A stretch of DNA of 64,000 bases from NCBI GenBank assembly GCA_963737705.1, contig CAVTTP010000006.1:558001-622000 (forward strand). The letters are read 5' to 3'. Every line of letters begins with the position of its first letter. The stretch's first letter is position 1. The notes beneath the pieces were generated by a model that saw only the letters and a list, made by a program, of their open reading frames with translations, had not been told where the DNA came from and made no database searches. Shown here in pieces: positions 38,775 through 47,544 of the stretch. This stretch comes from PALSA-607 sp963737705. Its GTDB lineage: Bacteria > Actinomycetota > Actinomycetes > Acidothermales > Acidothermaceae. A program made the position numbers and the translations under genes.

Positions 38775-39677
38775 GCGCTGGCGCTTGGTGTGGTCGGCCA
38801 GGAATCGCTCGAGCTCAGCGCCGAGCTCGTCAGCAGACGGCAGATCTCCTGAGCCGGTGGCGAGCAGATCGCTCCCGCGCCCACGCAGGAACGCGTCGTA
38901 TTGCTGCTCGAGCGCACCGACCAGGGCCATCGCCTCAGGCGAATCGGCGACCTGCTTGTCGATTTCCAACTTCGCTGCTGTTCCGGCGACGTGTAACTCA
39001 TCGGTCGGCAGTACGAGGCCCCCGGCGAGTGCGATGGCGCCGACCAATCGCTCGGCCGCGTCAGGGAATTCGGTCTGCGATAAGTAGTGCGGGATGTGTG
39101 CAGCGAACCCGATTGCGTCAAGGCCACGCTCGGTCAACCGGAACTCAAGCAGGTGACCGGCGCTCGCAGGCACCTGTACGCGCTGCACCCACGGCTCGTT
39201 GTCCGGGATGAGCTCCTGACGCGATGCGTGCGAGGTGATCCCGACCGGCCGGGTGTGTGGCACGGCCATCGGTATGGCATTCAGGCCGATGGTCAACCGG
39301 ACTCCGAAGTGCTCGATCAACCCGATGACGGCAGCTATGTAGCGCTCCCACTGCACGTCGGGCTCCGGGCCGGTCAGCAAGAGGAAGCGCTCGCCGGCCG
39401 CGTCCGTCATGGCATAGAGCAGCAGCTCCGGTGCGGCGTAGCTCTCCCAGTGGTCGGCATCGAAGATCATCGGTGGCCGCCGCGCGCGGTAGTCGTGCAG
39501 CTGGTCGACGTCGAACCGGCCGATGACCTCGTGGGTCAGGTTGGCCAGCAGATGTTCGTGGGTGAGCCGGACTGCCTCGCCCGCATCGACGAACCCATCG
39601 AGGGCGTGGATCAGAATTGGCCGCTCGAGCAACGGGATGTGCTCCTCGAGCGTGTACAGCGCGCGCGGGTCGAGCAC
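38757..39677 (-). CDS. PAC2-family (proteasome assembly chaperone-like) protein
   Basis: 306 aa. The family signature is visible: PILIHALDGFVDAGEAVRLT at the N-terminus, LLLTGPEPDVQWERY in the middle, and GLNAIPMAVPHTRP plus IPHYLSQTEFPDAAERLV later. Actinobacterial PAC2 proteins are conserved and proteasome-linked by homology to eukaryotic PAC2, but their role is unproven. A helical C-terminus (ALEQQYDAFLRGRGSDLLA, ELERFLADHTKR) follows. GTG start at 39677; no proteasome genes in the window. Confidence 0.85.
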   Translation of the reverse strand: MLDPRALYTLEEHIPLLERPILIHALDGFVDAGEAVRLTHEHLLANLTHEVIGRFDVDQLHDYRARRPPMIFDADHWESYAAPELLLYAMTDAAGERFLLLTGPEPDVQWERYIAAVIGLIEHFGVRLTIGLNAIPMAVPHTRPVGITSHASRQELIPDNEPWVQRVQVPASAGHLLEFRLTERGLDAIGFAAHIPHYLSQTEFPDAAERLVGAIALAGGLVLPTDELHVAGTAAKLEIDKQVADSPEAMALVGALEQQYDAFLRGRGSDLLATGSGDLPSADELGAELERFLADHTKRQRDDRET

Positions 39678-39722
39678 GATCGCGATCCCTCCCCTCTCTG
39701 CCGGGTGTCCGTCGGTGAGTGT

Positions 39723-39750
39723 TGTCCCGTGAGTGATGTCCCGTGAGTGA
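39723..39750. repeat. 14-bp tandem duplication upstream of the PAC2 gene
   Basis: TGTCCCGTGAGTGA occurs twice head to tail (39723-39736, 39737-39750), preceded by a related GGTGAGTG. It lies 45 nt upstream of the PAC2 start; nothing else marks a promoter. Confidence 0.8.
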
Positions 39751-39890
39751 TGTCATTGTCTCGCACTCGCGCAATGTTGGGGCGCGCTGGCTGGCCCGTT
39801 GGCCAGGTTGCCGTCAGGTTTGACCCGTATCGTGGGGCGTGACTCGAGTCCCCCGCCGACCTGATCCCGCCGACCTGATGAGGGCCCTGC

Positions 39891-40859
39891 GTGCCAGTCC
39901 CGACCCCCTATCCGCATCTGAGCTTTCTCCAGGCGATCACGATCGGCGTCATGCAGGGTGTGACGGAGCTGTTCCCGGTCTCCAGTCTGGGCCATTCGGT
40001 GTTGGTCCCTGCCCTGGTCGGCGGGTCGTGGAAGGCACTGGTGACCGAGCAAGACCAGGCTGAATCGCCGTACCTCGCGTTTATCGTCGGGCTGCACGTC
40101 GCCACCGCCCTCGCCTTGTTGCTGTTCTTCTGGCGCGACTGGGTGCGGATCATCGGCGGATTCTTCAACTCGCTTCGCCACCGCAAGATCGAGACCGTGC
40201 ACGAGCGAATGGCCTGGCTCATCGTCATCGCGACGATCCCGGCGGGCATCATCGGGCTCGCCCTCGAACACACGTTCCGCACGCTGTTCGCCAAGCCCGA
40301 GGCGGCGGCCATCTTCTTGACCGTCAACGGCGGGATCCTCTTCACCGGCGAATACCTGCGCCGCCGAGCCGTGGCACGCACGGCTGCCGCGGTCCGAGCC
40401 GGCGAACCCGCCCCGCTGCCAGACGGGCAGCCACCGACGGTCGCGGATCCCGAGCATGATCCAGCGAACGACATCGAGATCACCCGACGGTTCAGTTTCC
40501 GAGATGCCACGGTGGTCGGGGTCTTCCAAAGCGCAGCCCTGCTCGCGGGCATCAGCCGCTCTGGCATCACGATGGTGGCAGGGCTGATCCGCGGGCTGAA
40601 CCACGAACAGGCGGTCAGATTCGGGTTCCTGCTGGCCACCCCGGTCATCTTCGCCGCGGGCGTCGTCAAGATCCCCGACCTGATGGGCCACCTCGGCGAT
40701 GGCATCCGAGGTCAGGTGCTGGCCGGCAGCGCCGCCGCTTTCGTTGCCGCCATCGTGACCATCAAGTTCCTGGTCCGGTACTTCCACACCAGGACCTTGA
40801 CCCCGTTCGCCTGGTACTGCGGCATCTTCGGAGCGTTCTGCATCGTCCGCTTCGCCTAG
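39891..40859 (+). CDS. uppP: Undecaprenyl-diphosphatase (BacA/UppP)
   Basis: 322-aa membrane phosphatase that recycles undecaprenyl pyrophosphate to the carrier lipid used for peptidoglycan and wall polymers; linked to bacitracin tolerance. Family motifs are clear: AITIGVMQGVTELFPVSSLGH near the N-terminus (catalytic Glu and Ser) and LLAGISRSGITMVAGLIRGL in the second half. About eight helices. A hydrophilic insertion (about 165-200, AVRAGEPAPLPDGQPP) is typical of actinomycetes. GTG start at 39891. Confidence 0.95.
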   Translation: MPVPTPYPHLSFLQAITIGVMQGVTELFPVSSLGHSVLVPALVGGSWKALVTEQDQAESPYLAFIVGLHVATALALLLFFWRDWVRIIGGFFNSLRHRKIETVHERMAWLIVIATIPAGIIGLALEHTFRTLFAKPEAAAIFLTVNGGILFTGEYLRRRAVARTAAAVRAGEPAPLPDGQPPTVADPEHDPANDIEITRRFSFRDATVVGVFQSAALLAGISRSGITMVAGLIRGLNHEQAVRFGFLLATPVIFAAGVVKIPDLMGHLGDGIRGQVLAGSAAAFVAAIVTIKFLVRYFHTRTLTPFAWYCGIFGAFCIVRFA

Positions 40860-40935
40860 GCGACGCGGACGATTCTTAGCCCAGGCGAACGTGCCAATCG
40901 CTCAGGGAAGCACGCGCATCGTCCGATGGGGGGGT

Positions 40936-41889
40936 ATGCGACCACGCCTCGCCTCCGTCATCTTCAGCTTCGTCGTGGTGTTCGCCGTGGGTGGCCTTGC
41001 CTGGGGAGCCATGCACGGTAAGTCATCGAGCGACGGCATCGGCAGCGCCAAGGACCAGGCTGCCGCCCGAACGACCCTCCAGACGGGTCTGAAGCTCACC
41101 GGCGGTCTCGTGCGCGATCCCACCTTCACGGCGTGCGGTAACACCGCCGACGCGTGCCTCACCGGGAGCACCAGCCTTGCCACGACCTTGGCCACCCTCG
41201 CGACCGTCGTACACGCGGCGGGCGGGAGCCTCCCGAACGTATGCTCGGCGGCCATCTCCGGTGGCGGGACTCCCGGTCCGAAGTTCACGTGCGTAGCCGA
41301 AGGAAGGCTGCACGGCACCCCGGTTCTCTTCCTGCTCGGGGACGGTTGGTCGTTACCGGGGAGCCCGACGCCACGCGTTGCTGTCATGGCAAACGTCGAG
41401 AAGAGCGACCCAAAGAGCCCGGCGCGCCCGCCTGCCACGCCAGGAACCGCGGTGGAGGCCGCCGCCTTGCTGCCGCCAATGTGGGCCCGTGCTCCGCAGC
41501 CGTGTGCTGGTGCAGCTACCGCGTCGGCAGCGTCGCCAAGCGCGTCCGCGGCAGCCGGATCGGCGACAACCTCTGCGGCGCCATTGCTCCCGACGTCCGC
41601 GCCACTGCCCGCATGCAGCACGACGTCAATCACTTTCAACATCAGCATTCACGCGGCTCTAAGTGCTGCGTCGTCGCAGCTTTCGACGCTCGCGCTGTCG
41701 AAGGGCTTTCGTCTCGACGGGAAGCCGTGTCTCGCGGGCTCGACCGCGACGAGTTGCGGAATCTGGGGCGAGCGCATCAGCGGAGGTGTGCAGCAACTCT
41801 TCGTCGCGACGTTGACCGATGACGGTCGCGGCGACACGACCGGCACACTTGCGGTAACCGAACAGAAGACGCCGGCCCAGCAGAGCTAG
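40936..41889 (+). CDS. Secreted or membrane-anchored hypothetical protein
   Basis: 317 aa from ATG 40936 (upstream GTG 40891 would add 15 residues before the signal). N-terminal signal-anchor RPRLASVIFSFVVVFAVGGL. Two similar halves: TLQTGLKLTGGLVRDPTFTACGN with TSLATTLATLATVVHAAGG, then ISIHAALSAASSQLSTLALSKG. These read as tandem alpha/beta units with paired Cys (ACG, DACL, VCSA, FTCV, PCLAGSTATSCGIW), so disulfides are likely. A central Ala/Ser/Thr/Pro linker spans 180-235. No family recognised. Confidence 0.6.
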   Translation: MRPRLASVIFSFVVVFAVGGLAWGAMHGKSSSDGIGSAKDQAAARTTLQTGLKLTGGLVRDPTFTACGNTADACLTGSTSLATTLATLATVVHAAGGSLPNVCSAAISGGGTPGPKFTCVAEGRLHGTPVLFLLGDGWSLPGSPTPRVAVMANVEKSDPKSPARPPATPGTAVEAAALLPPMWARAPQPCAGAATASAASPSASAAAGSATTSAAPLLPTSAPLPACSTTSITFNISIHAALSAASSQLSTLALSKGFRLDGKPCLAGSTATSCGIWGERISGGVQQLFVATLTDDGRGDTTGTLAVTEQKTPAQQS

Positions 41890-42677
41890 CGCGTTGCGGG
41901 CAATCCGAGTCGACGGTCGCGCAGCACCGGGAACTCGGCCCTGATCTTCGGCACCAATGCGAGGTCGATGTCGACGGTGAGCATCTCTTCGCCAACGCCC
42001 GCCTCGGCGATGATGCGGCCCCACGGATCGACCACGACACTGTGCCCGGCGAGCTCAACGCCTTCTTGGGTGCCGACCTGGTTGCACCCGACAACGAAAA
42101 GCTGATCCTCAAGCGCGCGTGCGCGCAGCAGCAGCAGCCAGTGATCGAGTCGCGCCGCAGGCCAGCCCGCCGGGACCACGACCAGCTGCGCACCGGCGTC
42201 GAGCAACAAGCGATAGAGCTCAGGGAACCGCAAGTCGTAACAGGTCGTCATGCCGAGCGTCGTGAGACCTGGGAGCTCGTATGTCGAGACGTCGTTGCCA
42301 GGCGTTAGCATCTCGGCTTCGCCGTGGTCGAATCCGAACAGGTGCACCTTGCGGTAGGTGTATACGATCTCGCCCTCGGGACTGATCAGCACAGCAGTGT
42401 TGTGCAACTCGTCACCGTCTTGCTCGATGACCGTACCGGCGAGAATGTGCGCACCGATGTCGCGCGCAATCGCGGCCAGCGACGTGATGACGGGGCCGGG
42501 CAGTGCAGTCGCCGACGCCTGATAGCCGTGGTACCCGAACGCGCCGGGGATCCACAACTCAGGCAATACGACGAGGTCGGCGCCAACCTGTTCTTTGACC
42601 AGAGCCAAGACACGAGCAATCCGGTCGGACGCCGGTTCGCTGTCGTCGATGCGAAGCTGCAGAAGTGCTATCCGCAA
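41886..42677 (-). CDS. Carbon-nitrogen hydrolase (nitrilase superfamily, amidase type)
   Basis: 263 aa. The catalytic triad is present: Glu40 in VVLPELWIPG, Lys110 in YRKVHLFG and Cys146 in TTCYDLRFPEL. The DLRFPELYR loop favours the omega-amidase / nitrilase-like (Nit2/YafV-type) branch, which handles 2-oxoacid amides. TTG 42677 is chosen: a GAGG site lies 7 nt upstream, and the longer frame would overlap the E2 gene by about 80 nt. It follows E2 by 10 nt on the same strand, so it may be part of the dehydrogenase operon. Confidence 0.88.
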   Translation of the reverse strand: MRIALLQLRIDDSEPASDRIARVLALVKEQVGADLVVLPELWIPGAFGYHGYQASATALPGPVITSLAAIARDIGAHILAGTVIEQDGDELHNTAVLISPEGEIVYTYRKVHLFGFDHGEAEMLTPGNDVSTYELPGLTTLGMTTCYDLRFPELYRLLLDAGAQLVVVPAGWPAARLDHWLLLLRARALEDQLFVVGCNQVGTQEGVELAGHSVVVDPWGRIIAEAGVGEEMLTVDIDLALVPKIRAEFPVLRDRRLGLPATR

Positions 42678-42687
42678 GGGAAAACCT

Positions 42688-44124
42688 CTACAACCGCGCG
42701 AGCAGCGACGACGCTGGATCTTCGAGGAACATAGCGACGTCGCGCAAGAACCGCGAGCCCAGTTCACCGTCGATGATGCGGTGGTCGAACGACAGTGCGA
42801 GCGTGGTGACCGAGCGCGACTTGACCTTTCCGCGGTGCACCCACGGCTGATCGCGTATCGCCCCGAACGCGAGAATCGCGGCCTCTCCAGGGTTGATGAT
42901 CGGGGTGCCTGTATCGACCCCGAACACGCCGACGTTGGTGATGGTGAACGATCCGCGTTGCATGTCGGCGACTGACGTACGACCTTCGCGTGCCGTCAAT
43001 GCGAGCGCGTTGATCGCACGTGCAAGCTGCGGAAGTGACAGCGCTTCGGCGTTCTTGATGTTTGGCACGACAAGTCCACGCGGCGTTGCCGCGGCGATGC
43101 CGAGATTCACGTAGTGCTTCACGACAATCTCGCCGTTTGGCTCGTCCCACGTCGAGTTGACCATCGGGTAGCGCTCGAGCCCGAGCAGGATCGCCTTCGC
43201 GACAAGGAGGAGGGGCGTCACTTTGACGTCGGCGAACTCGGGCAGCTCACGCAGCCGGGTGACCGCACGCATCGAACGGGTGACGTCGATCGTCGTGAAC
43301 TCGGTGACGTGCGGAACTGTCTGAACGCTATTGACCATTGCCTGTGCGGTGGCCTTCCGCACGCCGCGGATGGCGATGCGCTCCTCGCCACCGCGTGGCA
43401 GTGGCCGGGTCGGCGCCGCCTGTCGCGAACTGTCGGCCGCTGCTTCGACGTCCGACCTGGTGATTGTGCCGTCGGGGCCGGTTCCGTGCAGCAACTGCAC
43501 GTCGATCCCGAGATCGCGGGCGAGTTTGCGAATAGGCGGCTTCGCCAAGACGCTGACCACGTTGTCGTCGTCCGCCACCGCGACGTCGGCGGCAGCCAAC
43601 GACGGCGCCGCGATCGATGGCGCCGCGAGCGATGGCGCAGCAACCGACGGTGCTACAGACGGCCAGTTCGGCGTCGGTAGTGAACCAGTCGCGACGGGGA
43701 CCTGCCGTTGGCGGCGACGCACCGGGGAATCGGCGCGCGGACCGTAACCGACGAGGTTGGCGGTGCGACCCGCACTCATCTCCGACACCGCCGGGATCGA
43801 AGGCACCAGGTCGTCAACTGCCGGCGACTCGCCTTCGGCCAGCGGCGCAGGCTGTGCTTCTGTCGAAGACACAGCAGCGGGCGCAACGTCGATGATGATG
43901 ATCGGCGTTCCGACCGCGACCGTCGTGCCTTCGGGGACGAGCAACTCGCTGACCGCACCGGCGAACGGGCTGGGCAGTTCGACCAGAGCCTTCGCGGTTT
44001 CGATGTCGACGATCGTCTGGTTCTGCGTCACAACGTCGCCGACCTTGACGTGCCAGTGCACGATCTCAGCCTCGGTCAGACCCTCGCCGACGTCAGGGAG
44101 TCTGAACTGCTTGAGCGATGCCAC
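42688..44124 (-). CDS. 2-oxoacid dehydrogenase E2, dihydrolipoamide acyltransferase (BkdC-like)
   Basis: 478 aa. Single lipoyl domain with Lys44 in DIETAKALVELP, a linker of Ala/Pro/Ser repeats (about 150-190), a peripheral-subunit-binding domain (LAKPPIRKLARDLGIDVQLL) and the acyltransferase core with the active-site LSFDHRIIDGELGSRFL. It transfers the acyl group to CoA and forms the complex core. In mycobacteria the matching three-gene set is bkdABC, for branched-chain acids or pyruvate; substrate choice cannot be decided here. GTG 44124 behind GGAGG. No lipoamide dehydrogenase gene nearby. Confidence 0.92.
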   Translation of the reverse strand: MASLKQFRLPDVGEGLTEAEIVHWHVKVGDVVTQNQTIVDIETAKALVELPSPFAGAVSELLVPEGTTVAVGTPIIIIDVAPAAVSSTEAQPAPLAEGESPAVDDLVPSIPAVSEMSAGRTANLVGYGPRADSPVRRRQRQVPVATGSLPTPNWPSVAPSVAAPSLAAPSIAAPSLAAADVAVADDDNVVSVLAKPPIRKLARDLGIDVQLLHGTGPDGTITRSDVEAAADSSRQAAPTRPLPRGGEERIAIRGVRKATAQAMVNSVQTVPHVTEFTTIDVTRSMRAVTRLRELPEFADVKVTPLLLVAKAILLGLERYPMVNSTWDEPNGEIVVKHYVNLGIAAATPRGLVVPNIKNAEALSLPQLARAINALALTAREGRTSVADMQRGSFTITNVGVFGVDTGTPIINPGEAAILAFGAIRDQPWVHRGKVKSRSVTTLALSFDHRIIDGELGSRFLRDVAMFLEDPASSLLARL

Positions 44125-44136
44125 ATTCGCCTCCGG

Positions 44137-45120
44137 TCAGAACGACAGTGATCGGTCGACAGTGTCGAGGACGCGATCGAGATCGGGCAGGAAATGCTCC
44201 TCGAGGCGCGACGGCGGGTACGGGATCGGGTAGCCACCGACCCGCAGCACCGGTGCCTGCAGCTCATAGAAGCAAAGTTCGGTGATGCGAGCGGCCAGCT
44301 CGGCGCCCATGCCCAGGAATTTCTGTGCTTCGTGAACGACCACGCAGCGGCCAGTGTGTCGCACGGAGTCGGTGACCGTCGGCCAGTCGATGGGTGACAG
44401 TGAACGGACGTCGACGACCTCGAGTTCGTGTCCCTCGTCGGCCGCCACCTTCGCGGCGTCAAGGCAGGTCTTCACCATCGGCCCGTACGCGAGCAATGTC
44501 AGATGCCGACCGGGCCGGACGACGCGTGCCGCATGAAGTGGGACAGCTTGCGCTAGTGGGGTGTCGACGTCGAGTTCTGCCTTTTCCCAGTAGCGCCGCT
44601 TCGGCTCGAAGAAGACGACCGGGTCGTTGCTGATGACAGCCTGTTGAATCATCGTGTAGGCGTCAGCGGCGTTGGAACACGCGACGACCTTCAGGCCCGC
44701 GACATGGGCGAACAACGCCTCGGGTGACTCGCTGTGATGTTCGACCGCACCGATACCGCCGCCGAACGGAATGCGGATGACCATCGGCATCGGAACGAGG
44801 CCCTGTGATCGGTAGTGCAACTTCGCGACCTGGCTGACGATTTGGTCGTAGGCGGGGAACACGAAGCCGTCGAACTGGATCTCGCAGATGGGCCGGTAGC
44901 CCCGCATCGCTAGCCCGATCGCGGTGCCGATGATGCCGGACTCCGCAAGCGGCGTATCCATGACGCGGTCTTCGCCGAAGTCTTTCTGCAAACCATCGGT
45001 CACTCGGAACACGCCGCCGAGCTTGCCGACGTCCTCGCCCATGATGATGACCTTGGGGTCTGATTCCAGGGCCTTGCGCAGGCCCATATTCAACGCTCGC
45101 GCAATCGCTACCGGCGCCAT
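44137..45120 (-). CDS. 2-oxoacid dehydrogenase E1 beta subunit (BkdB-like)
   Basis: 327-aa thiamine-diphosphate-dependent subunit. Signature segments: KVIIMGEDVGKLGGVFRVTDGL, DTPLAESGIIGTAIGLAMRG, HSESPEALFAHVAGLKVV and VVFFEPKRRYW. It supplies the Glu-containing TPP-activating loop to the E1 heterotetramer. Starts ATG 45120 with a 1-nt overlap with E1 alpha (TGATG). The stop is 12 nt from E2, completing an E1 alpha-E1 beta-E2 operon. Confidence 0.93.
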   Translation of the reverse strand: MAPVAIARALNMGLRKALESDPKVIIMGEDVGKLGGVFRVTDGLQKDFGEDRVMDTPLAESGIIGTAIGLAMRGYRPICEIQFDGFVFPAYDQIVSQVAKLHYRSQGLVPMPMVIRIPFGGGIGAVEHHSESPEALFAHVAGLKVVACSNAADAYTMIQQAVISNDPVVFFEPKRRYWEKAELDVDTPLAQAVPLHAARVVRPGRHLTLLAYGPMVKTCLDAAKVAADEGHELEVVDVRSLSPIDWPTVTDSVRHTGRCVVVHEAQKFLGMGAELAARITELCFYELQAPVLRVGGYPIPYPPSRLEEHFLPDLDRVLDTVDRSLSF

Positions 45121-46223
45121 CAGTGACCGACCTCGGCCGACTCGTAGCCAGCCATGTACTCATCGAACGCCGCGCGTTCTTCGTCGACCAGTGGCGAACC
45201 GCCGGCATACACCTGCTCGAAGATGAAGCTGGGCTTGGGCTCCGGCATCGTTAAGCACGCCGTGCGCACTCTGGCTGCGAGTTCGGCTCCCTCGGCTTCG
45301 ACCGACTCGTAGAACGCGGCGTCCGCAAGCCCGTTGCGCGACAGGTAGGCCTTCACACGTTCGATCGGATCGCGGAGCTTCCAGTTCTCGAGCTCGCTCG
45401 CAAGCCGGTAGCGGGTGGGGTCATCCGACGTCGTGTGCGCGCCCATGCGGTAAGTGAACGCCTCGACCAGAAACGGTCCCTGGCCCTCGCGTGCGTACTG
45501 CAAGGCTTTTCGCGTCACCGCAAGACACGCAAGCACGTCGTTACCGTCGACGCGGACGCCGGGGAACCCGAAGCCATGCGCGCGCCGGAACAACGGAATG
45601 CGTGACTGCCGCTCTTCGGGGACCGAGATTGCCCACTGGTTGTTCTGCAAAAAGAACACGACGGGCGCGTTGTACGACGCCGCAAAGATGAACGCCTCAT
45701 TGACGTCTCCCTCGCTCGATGCGCCGTCGCCGAAGTAGGCAATGACGGCATCTTCGGAGCCGTCGCGCTGCATCCCCATCGCGTATCCGGTCGCGTGCAA
45801 CGTCTGCGCGCCGATGACGATCGTGTAGAGCGCGAAGTTGTGTTCTCTCGGGTCCCACCCGCCGAAGTTCACGCCGCGAAAGAGCTGAAGCAGGTTCTCC
45901 GGTCCGACGCCACGGCACCACGCAACGCCGTGCTCGCGATAAGTCGGGAACGCCATGTCACCGGGAAGCAGGGCTCTGCCCGATCCGATCTGGGCTGCCT
46001 CTTGGCCAAGGAGCGATGCCCAGATGCCCAGCTCGCCCTGCCGCTGAAGCGCGGTCGCCTCGGTGTCGAAGCGACGCACTAGCGCGAGGTCGCGATACAG
46101 ACTTCGCAGTTCGTCTTGCGAGATTTCCAACGGGTAGTCGGGATGCTCGAGCCGCTCTCCCTCAGGGGTCAGCAGCTGGACAAGGTCGCGTTCACTCGTA
46201 ACTGCGCCGTGGTCGGCCGTCAT
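45120..46223 (-). CDS. 2-oxoacid dehydrogenase E1 alpha subunit (BkdA-like)
   Basis: 367 aa. TPP-binding motif GDGASSEGDVNEAFIFAASYNAPVVFFLQNNQ is intact, as are the phospho-loop FTYRMGAHTTSDDPTRYR and the N-terminal RRFDTEATALQRQGELG. It catalyses decarboxylation of the 2-oxoacid. Start ATG 46223 gives an ideal 9-10 nt spacing to AGGAGGAG; the upstream GTG 46232 would overlap that site. First gene of the operon, with no obvious regulator next to it. Confidence 0.92.
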   Translation of the reverse strand: MTADHGAVTSERDLVQLLTPEGERLEHPDYPLEISQDELRSLYRDLALVRRFDTEATALQRQGELGIWASLLGQEAAQIGSGRALLPGDMAFPTYREHGVAWCRGVGPENLLQLFRGVNFGGWDPREHNFALYTIVIGAQTLHATGYAMGMQRDGSEDAVIAYFGDGASSEGDVNEAFIFAASYNAPVVFFLQNNQWAISVPEERQSRIPLFRRAHGFGFPGVRVDGNDVLACLAVTRKALQYAREGQGPFLVEAFTYRMGAHTTSDDPTRYRLASELENWKLRDPIERVKAYLSRNGLADAAFYESVEAEGAELAARVRTACLTMPEPKPSFIFEQVYAGGSPLVDEERAAFDEYMAGYESAEVGH

Positions 46224-46398
46224 ACGTGCCACTCCTCCTGCTCGCCAACGCGAGGATCACTCGTCGATGGGCGCCGGACCGCCTCGCCGGTAGGCATCAT
46301 CGGACCGGGCAAGGCCAATCGTTGCAGATGGAAGGCCGGTCGTGGGAATGCTCGGACGCCCTCGCAAATTGCCTTCGCGATCAGCGGCGTGCGCAGCT

Positions 46399-47223
46399 CT
46401 AACGGCCTGAGTGATGCGGGCACGGGTGGATCGGCGGCGCGGGCTTCGGCGGCGGCGTGTGGTGGGACGGCGGGCAAGGCGGCTTGGGCGGTGATGGCGG
46501 CTTCGGGGGATGTGGGGGCTTCGGCGTCGGCTTGGGCGGGCACGGCTTCGTCGGAGGCTTCGGCTTGGGTGGTGGGCACGGCTTCGTCGGTGGCTTTGGG
46601 GTTGGCTTGACGACGACCGGCGGCACGACAACCGGCGGCACAACAACCGGTGGCACAACCACGGGCGGCACAACAACCGGGGGCACAACGACGGGCGGGA
46701 CAACGACGGGCGGGACAACGACAGGTGGGACGACCACCGGCGGCACGACAACCGTCACAGGCGGCACCTTCACCGGCAGCGGTACAGAGATCGTGACCGT
46801 GCCTGGGTGGCCGCTAGTCGGCGGCTTGCTCGACCCGGTGCCTGACTGCGCAGACGTTGACGTCGACGAACTGCCCGCGGCGGACGTCGAGGAAGTCGGG
46901 GGCGTCGGCGTCGCGACCGGAGTTGTCGGCGTAACAGCTGTGCTCGGCGCGGGGCTCGCCGACGGCGTGGGCGTGCTCGTGGACGAGTGCTGCTTCGGGA
47001 CGACGATAAGTGGGCTGCCGGCCCCGGCCTGGGGCGTGGAGCCGAAGTAGGAGCCGGTCACCGGCGGGTGCGAAGCCGGAGGGGCGACAGCGTGAGAGCC
47101 CACGACGATCACGCTGACCGTCGCGGCCGTGGCGATGCCGACCAAAGAAGCCGCCGCAACCAATGTCTTGGCTGAGGTTGCGGCCAGCGCTGAGGGCAGG
47201 TGCAGTCCAGCGCCGAGTTTCAC
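46399..47223 (-). CDS. Signal-anchored Val/Pro-repeat protein, probably cell-wall-spanning
   Basis: 274 aa. Hydrophobic helix at about 20-42 (TLVAAASLVGIATAATVSVIV), Ser/Thr/Pro-rich segment (50-145), then nine perfect VVVPP pentapeptides plus VVVKP (158-207), then a Lys/Pro tail with four Cys (215, 228, 250, 268) and His pairs. The helix suggests membrane anchoring with the rest outside. The extended polyproline-like stalk could cross the wall. GTG 47223 with AGGGAGGT 8 nt upstream supports this strand over the Gly/Thr-rich reading of the other strand. No homologous family recognised. Confidence 0.72.
   Translation of the reverse strand: MKLGAGLHLPSALAATSAKTLVAAASLVGIATAATVSVIVVGSHAVAPPASHPPVTGSYFGSTPQAGAGSPLIVVPKQHSSTSTPTPSASPAPSTAVTPTTPVATPTPPTSSTSAAGSSSTSTSAQSGTGSSKPPTSGHPGTVTISVPLPVKVPPVTVVVPPVVVPPVVVPPVVVPPVVVPPVVVPPVVVPPVVVPPVVVPPVVVKPTPKPPTKPCPPPKPKPPTKPCPPKPTPKPPHPPKPPSPPKPPCPPSHHTPPPKPAPPIHPCPHHSGR
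46605..46755. repeat. 15-bp tandem repeat encoding nine VVVPP units
   Basis: Units like ACCGGCGGCACGACA repeat about ten times with third-base variation. Synonymous drift within units but strict amino-acid conservation indicates selection on the peptide rather than a fresh expansion. The repeats are too short and spacer-free to be CRISPR. Confidence 0.85.
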
Positions 47224-47239
47224 GGCAGTGGCACCTCCC

Positions 47240-47544
47240 TGATAGGCCCTTCGGCGTGGGCCGTAGCACGCGATGACTACTCTATACGGACGGTACCCGG
47301 TAAGTCACTCAGCGTTGTAAGTCTGGCCGAATGGCCTAACGATACGGTTTCGTATCGGCACAAATCGGCTGGGCTCAAGCGCCCGGAGCGTGCCTGGTGC
47401 CTTCCGCACCAGAGGGACGGCCCTGAGCTTAGGGGGAGCGGTCGGGGCGAGACCATCGCCCACGAGGGGGGCCTTGCGGTAGCTCTGAAGGAGTCGTCCA
47501 CCCTGCCTACTGGCGGCCCCGCGGGGTTGTTCAGGCGGATTAGC
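47240..47544. other. 305-bp intergenic region with several perfect hairpins, no gene seen
   Basis: Between hisC and the Val/Pro-repeat gene. Visible hairpins: GGCC-GAAT-GGCC (47325-47336), CGATACG-GTTT-CGTATCG (47340-47357) and CTGGTGC-CTTCC-GCACCAG (47394-47412), followed by G- and C-runs. Short open frames on both strands lack ribosome sites and codon bias. It could hold a structured leader, sRNA or terminators; I recognise no known riboswitch. Confidence 0.5.

Noticed and set aside
46605..46755. Possible CRISPR-like array
   Set aside because: 15-bp units without spacers, in frame within a coding sequence.
46457..47050. Plus-strand Gly/Thr-rich repeat protein (TGGTT repeats) opposite the Val/Pro protein
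   Set aside because: No ribosome site or signal peptide; the minus strand has a strong Shine-Dalgarno, a membrane helix and ordered domain layout.
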